Position numbers and translations under genes: made by a program. DNA of 64,000 bases from Oscillibacter sp. (GTDB lineage Bacteria > Bacillota > Clostridia > Oscillospirales > Oscillospiraceae). The number at the start of each line of letters is the position of its first letter. The first letter of the stretch is position 1. Where the stretch lies: contig JAHHSA010000001.1 of assembly GCA_020025475.1 (NCBI GenBank), positions 28,669 to 92,668 on the forward strand. The letters are read 5' to 3'. The notes below the pieces were generated by a model. It was not told the origin of the DNA. It worked only from the letters and a program-made list of their open reading frames with translations, and made no database searches. Positions 60,755 to 64,000 of the stretch are shown piece by piece.

Positions 60755-61657
60755 ATGAGTGAAGGACGTATCCAAAAAGCCCTTAGTGGCTTCTATTATG
60801 TAAATACCGGCAGTGAAATTCTGACTTGCCGCGCCCGTGGCAAGTTTCGCAGAGAAGGGATTTCCCCTCTGGTGGGTGACCGGGTTGAGGTGCGGGAGCT
60901 GGGTAACGGTGATGGCTTCGTGGAGAAGATCCTGCCTCGGAGAAATGCGTTTGCCCGCCCAGCGGTTGCCAACATCGACCAGCTGGTCGTGATTGCCTCT
61001 GCGGCCATCCCTAAGACCGCTCCATTCCTCATTGACCGGGTCGCAGCCATTGCAGCCCTCAAGGGGTGCGACGTGGTGATCGTTCTGAACAAATGCGATT
61101 TGGATTCGGCGGACGAGCTTTATGAGATTTATCACGCTGCTGGCTTTCCCACAATCCGTGTCAGTGCAGAGACTGGGGACGGAATTGAGGAACTAAAAGC
61201 TCAAATTACTGGCAAGCTATCTGCCTTTACAGGTAATTCTGGCGTAGGGAAATCAAGCATTCTCAATGCGTTGGACCCGGCATTTTCCATTGAGACCGGC
61301 GAAGTCAGCGACGCCCTGGGGCGTGGTCGCCACACCACTCGCCATGTAGAGCTCTATCGGCTTGCATGCGGGGGTGAGGTGGTGGATTCCCCCGGCTTTT
61401 CCTCTTTTGAGACGGATGAATTGAATCTGGAATTGAAGCACCGTCTGCCGGAGACCTTCCGGGAATTTTCGCCTTTTCTGGAAGACTGCCGCTTTGTAGG
61501 CTGCAGTCACACCAAAGAGAAAGGCTGCGCGGTGCGGGCTGCGCTCAAGCGGGGGGAAATCCAGATGAGCCGGTACGAAAGCTATTTGCGTCTCTACGAG
61601 GAACTCAAGTCTCTCAAGGATTGGCAGGAGTCCAAAAAACAGGAATCCAAACGATGA
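60755..61657 (+). CDS. rsgA: Ribosome small-subunit-dependent GTPase A
   Basis: 300 residues. The N-terminal OB domain is LSGFYYVNTGSEILTCRARGKFRREG. The circularly permuted GTPase has G4 VLNKCDL before G1 GNSGVGKSSILNAL, as expected. The C-terminal zinc site is CRFVGCSHTKEKGCAV. It aids late 30S assembly. The ATG at 60755 is five bases after prkC, with only a weak upstream site. It is the last gene of the long run; rpe and thiN, often next in other Firmicutes, are not present. Confidence 0.96.
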   Translation: MSEGRIQKALSGFYYVNTGSEILTCRARGKFRREGISPLVGDRVEVRELGNGDGFVEKILPRRNAFARPAVANIDQLVVIASAAIPKTAPFLIDRVAAIAALKGCDVVIVLNKCDLDSADELYEIYHAAGFPTIRVSAETGDGIEELKAQITGKLSAFTGNSGVGKSSILNALDPAFSIETGEVSDALGRGRHTTRHVELYRLACGGEVVDSPGFSSFETDELNLELKHRLPETFREFSPFLEDCRFVGCSHTKEKGCAVRAALKRGEIQMSRYESYLRLYEELKSLKDWQESKKQESKR

Positions 61658-61961
61658 CATCCAGCACCGTGCATCATTCGTACCAGAACCCGTTCTAGGG
61701 AATTGAGGCAATAAAACATATTGACCGTCCTTAGGCTGCGCAGTGCGGCCATTAGGAAATACAGGGCATATTCGCGGTTCTCTCGTTTTTTAACGCTATA
61801 CCATAGAAACCCGGCTGCACTTGCTGTGCAGCCGGGTTTTTCGACAGACTGTGCGTATCGGCGGTGATACGAACAGCTTCCTGCCTGCAGGCAACGGCAT
61901 GGCTGGCACCCCGGACAAGTGATGATGTATATACTGACAACAGAGAAAGGAGGCGTGGCGC
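61658..61961. other. 304-base gene-free interval
   Basis: No credible protein gene is seen. It holds the terminator at 61807-61841, a TTTTTCGACA stretch shared with the palindrome at 16802, an AT-poor region, and the ribosome binding site at 61946-61953 for the next gene. TATACT at 61930 could be a -10, but no -35 of any known type is evident. Confidence 0.6.
61807..61841 (+). terminator. Intrinsic terminator after rsgA
   Basis: AAACCCGGCTGCAC (61807-61820) pairs perfectly with GTGCAGCCGGGTTT (61826-61839), followed by TTTTCG. It lies about 150 bases after rsgA and ends the long housekeeping transcript. Confidence 0.92.
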
Positions 61962-62120
61962 ATGTTTCGGGGCAGAGGCAGCGGATGTTGGCTCCTGGGG
62001 ATCTGCGCAGTGGCACTGGGTGCCGGGATTTTGATCGCTGCAATTTTCCCGGTAGGAATTCTGATGATTTTGGTATCCTTCCTGCTGATCGGGTGCGGCT
62101 GCGCCTGCTGCAGGCGATAG
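61962..62120 (+). CDS. 52-residue membrane protein with Cys-rich end
   Basis: A 52-codon gene starting ATG 61962, with a perfect AAAGGAGG at eight bases. The N-terminus is short and basic (FRGRGSG), then comes an almost continuous hydrophobic stretch forming one or two helices (WLLGICAVALGAGILIAAIF, VGILMILVSFLLI). The end is GCGCACCRR, with four Cys near the membrane face. No family is recognised. Fifteen bases separate it from the SpoVM-like gene, so they are probably co-transcribed and it may act in the spore coat or mother-cell membrane. Confidence 0.72.
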   Translation: MFRGRGSGCWLLGICAVALGAGILIAAIFPVGILMILVSFLLIGCGCACCRR

Positions 62121-62134
62121 AAAGGAGCAGTCTT

Positions 62135-62209
62135 ATGAATATTGTTGTTTGGAAATCTCCCAGAGCATTGCGGGGAATCTTACGAAAGCTGTTCCGCGTC
62201 AAGGCATAA
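62135..62209 (+). CDS. spoVM: SpoVM-like micro-protein
   Basis: A 24-codon gene with AAAGGAG (62121-62127) seven bases before its ATG. Aligned without gaps to Bacillus SpoVM (26 residues), it shares M1, K7, P9, L12, G14, I15 and R17. The start is MNIVVWKSP and the end LFRVKA. Pro9 matches the proline that bends the N-terminus and allows SpoVM to sense convex membrane. SpoVM recruits SpoIVA to the forespore surface. In Bacillus spoVM also lies near prpC-prkC-rsgA, and here a SipL-like coat gene follows, so sequence and context agree. Confidence 0.8.
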   Translation: MNIVVWKSPRALRGILRKLFRVKA

Positions 62210-62268
62210 TTTCTTCCGGCGGCGCATAGGGTAGCCCAGGACTGAAGCCGGAAAGGAAGGGCACGCAG

Positions 62269-63804
62269 ATGGAATTGGAGTTGAAGAAAGACAGCTTCGA
62301 AGCCTATGAGACAGGCGGCGAAGTGACGCTGACACAGGAGGAAACAACAGAGACCATTGTGCCGGATTATTGTCCGGACATTGGACGAATCGTTGAGACA
62401 GAGGGAAAAATCTTCCTCCACAGCCGGGAGCTGCGGGAGGGAAGCGGGGAAGTGACCGGAACTGTTCGGATCAGCGTGCTGTATCTGCCGGAGGGTGAGA
62501 GCGGCATCCGTGTACTGGAATTTGCAATGCCTTTTTCCATGGAGAGTGACCACCGGACACTGGCAGACTGCACCAGCCTGACAGCAGAGGTGGAAACGGA
62601 GTTCCTGGAAACACGTATGCTCAATCCCAGAAAGCTCTTTACCCACTGCAAACTGGTCTGCCATATGACCGGATACCAGCGGACATCGGTCTGCTTCTGT
62701 TCAGATGTAACAGCGGAACCGGAGCTGTGTGTGGAGAAGCGGCAGGAAGAGCAGCACGCCATTTTCCTGACACACATCGCAGAGAAGGACTTTACATTTT
62801 CGGATGAGATGACGCTGCCATCGGGACGAGAAGGGGCTGTGGAGCTGTTGACTAGTCGGGCTTGCAGCACGGTCACGGACACGAAGGTGGTTGGAAACAA
62901 GCTGATTTTCAAGGGAATCTTCACAGTGGGGGTACTCTATCGGCCAGAGGAAGGGCGGTGCTGCACTGCATCTGCTGAACTGCCATTTTCTCAGATCATG
63001 GAGGTAGAGGGTGTCTCTGAGGCTGCGCTGGCCACGGTGGAGTTGCAGTTGACCGGATGTGATCTTCAACTGGGGGACGATCACGAGGGTCGGCAGATTG
63101 CAGTGACACTCTACTTCCACGCAACAGCCATGCTGCGGGAGGAACGGGAGCTTGGCCTGCTTTGCGATCTCTATTCTACGTCCTATCAGACTAGCTACGA
63201 GGCAGAGCCGCTGTCTCTGGTGTGCTTCCGGCAGACCCTGGAACGGCGGGAAGCGGTTCGGGAGACGCTGGAGATCGGTGTGGTGGCAGACTCCATTTTG
63301 GCGCTAACTGCCACCTGCGGTACGGTTTCCGTCAGCCGGGAGGGGGAGCAGGTTACTCTGCGAACCGGCGTATCTGTGCGGGCGATGTATCAGGACGAGG
63401 GCGGTTCACCGCTGGCGGCGGAGCGCTGCATGGATGTCACATGCCGATTGGACCTGCCGGAGGACTGTCGTGTCACCGCCCGTGCAGTGTGCCCGGAGGA
63501 AATCCAGGGCTCTCTGACAGACCGGGGAATCGAAGTGCGCTTCCAGGTGCTCTTCTACATTGAGGCAGCCACCCGTGTCAAGCGAATTTGCATTTCCAAG
63601 GCGGAGCTGGACCCGGATACACCCAGGGATATGGCAGGGGCCCCGTCTCTGGTGCTGCGGAGTCTGGGGAGCGGCGAAAGTGCATGGGATCTGGCCAAGG
63701 CGTACCACACCACCATCGCCACCATTCTTGCTGCCAATCAGCTGGAGAGAGAAGAGGACCTTCCCCGGGAAAAGCTGCTGCTGATTCCACGGAAACGGGC
63801 ATGA
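62269..63804 (+). CDS. sipL: SipL-like SPOCS (DUF3794) and LysM spore-coat protein
   Basis: 511 residues. The N-terminal part holds DUF3794/SPOCS repeats: ETTETIVPDYCPDIGRIVETEGKIFLHSRE, then FTFSDEMTLPSGREGAVELL and a third region near 340-440. The C-terminus is a LysM domain (about 463-508) with ESAWDLAKAYHTTIATILAANQLEREEDLPREKLLLIP. This architecture and size match C. difficile SipL, which binds SpoIVA and anchors the coat. No signal peptide, as expected for a mother-cell protein. It lies 59 bases after the SpoVM-like gene, with GGAAAGGAAGG upstream. Confidence 0.85.
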   Translation: MELELKKDSFEAYETGGEVTLTQEETTETIVPDYCPDIGRIVETEGKIFLHSRELREGSGEVTGTVRISVLYLPEGESGIRVLEFAMPFSMESDHRTLADCTSLTAEVETEFLETRMLNPRKLFTHCKLVCHMTGYQRTSVCFCSDVTAEPELCVEKRQEEQHAIFLTHIAEKDFTFSDEMTLPSGREGAVELLTSRACSTVTDTKVVGNKLIFKGIFTVGVLYRPEEGRCCTASAELPFSQIMEVEGVSEAALATVELQLTGCDLQLGDDHEGRQIAVTLYFHATAMLREERELGLLCDLYSTSYQTSYEAEPLSLVCFRQTLERREAVRETLEIGVVADSILALTATCGTVSVSREGEQVTLRTGVSVRAMYQDEGGSPLAAERCMDVTCRLDLPEDCRVTARAVCPEEIQGSLTDRGIEVRFQVLFYIEAATRVKRICISKAELDPDTPRDMAGAPSLVLRSLGSGESAWDLAKAYHTTIATILAANQLEREEDLPREKLLLIPRKRA

Positions 63805-63875
63805 AAAAAAGAAAGACACTGGAAGGCGAACCCTCATAGGGACACCATCTCAACCGAGAGTTATTCCGATTCGGA

Positions 63876-63919
63876 AGCACATGCCCGTAAGCCATTTGGC
63901 TTACGGGCATGTGCTTTTT
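63876..63919 (+). terminator. Intrinsic terminator after sipL-like gene
   Basis: A perfect 18-base-pair stem (63876-63893 with 63898-63915) with an ATTT loop is followed by TTTTC. No gene is seen from 63805 to the window end. Confidence 0.95.
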
Positions 63920-64000
63920 CAGAGGCATCATCGTGTAAAAACTGAAAATCAGCAGTTAGAAGGCGGCAAATAAAATAAACAGCCTGGTTTGCAATACACC

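Noticed and set aside
61928..61935. Sigma-E-type -10 (TATATACT) before the spoVM locus
   Set aside because: Two consensus positions differ and no -35 is found 13-15 bases upstream, so a promoter was not called.
1..64000. CRISPR arrays, tRNA or rRNA genes, insertion sequences, prophage or toxin-antitoxin modules
   Set aside because: No direct-repeat array, no transposase or integrase-like protein, and no cloverleaf or rRNA-like sequence was noticed by eye. A tRNAscan or repeat search could still reveal a missed short element.

Overview
The window is a dense stretch of a GC-rich, spore-forming, low-oxygen Firmicute chromosome. Its sporulation genes (spoIIM, spoIIGA-sigE, sigG, ylmC, ytfJ, a SpoVM-like micro-gene, a SipL-like SPOCS/LysM protein), V-type ATPase, FprA flavoprotein, IspH-S1 fusion and butyryl-CoA-type CoA-transferase suggest a gut butyrate producer of the Oscillospiraceae (Flavonifractor, Intestinimonas or Lawsonibacter-like). 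The genus is an inference. No tRNA, rRNA, CRISPR array, insertion sequence or prophage gene was recognised, so this is mostly core genome.

Layout. 1-6150: end of a V-ATPase operon (C-F-A-B-D) and an FprA flavodiiron protein, closed by a strong terminator. 6157-9421 (minus): gltX-spoIIM-asnA. 9443-12480: a GtrII/GtrB/GtrA-type glycosylation cassette. 12515-16708: trpS, then tagO-mnaA and a membrane-anchored unknown. 16947-17976 (minus): three tightly packed small unknown genes behind a possible mother-cell promoter. 17987-21424: nth, rarA, an S1-domain protein, DUF951 and a 29-residue membrane peptide. 21464-26985: spoIIGA-sigE, glnS, a thioesterase, sigG (inverted) and ylmC. 26996-28900: rpsB-tsf. 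28979-34159: site-2 protease, scpA-scpB, DUF2953, ytfJ, a D,D-carboxypeptidase and rluB. 34213-39709: a MurR/RpiR regulator, baiN-like gene, cmk, plsC and an ispH-S1 fusion. 39742-41243: a monocistronic CoA-transferase. 41296-44612: carD, ispD, ispF, DUF3343 and a cysteine-desulfurase-like gene. 44651-48893: cdaA-cdaR, rseC-like, DUF5685 and dnaJ-like. 48915-61657: a long housekeeping run (yicC, remA, gmk, rpoZ, priA, def, fmt, yugP, rsmB, rlmN, prpC, prkC, rsgA). 61807-63919: terminator, a 52-residue membrane protein, spoVM-like and sipL-like genes, and a final terminator.

Themes. Cell-envelope precursor supply (TagO, MnaA, isoprenoids through IspD/IspF/IspH, PlsC, glycosylation cassette), signalling (c-di-AMP, Ser/Thr kinase-phosphatase pair), translation and its quality control, and endospore formation are interleaved. 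The least explained parts are the three-gene cluster at 16947-17927, the small genes at 21281, 61962 and 62135, the likely second translation start inside ispH-S1, and the 182-base overlap of spoIIGA with sigE.
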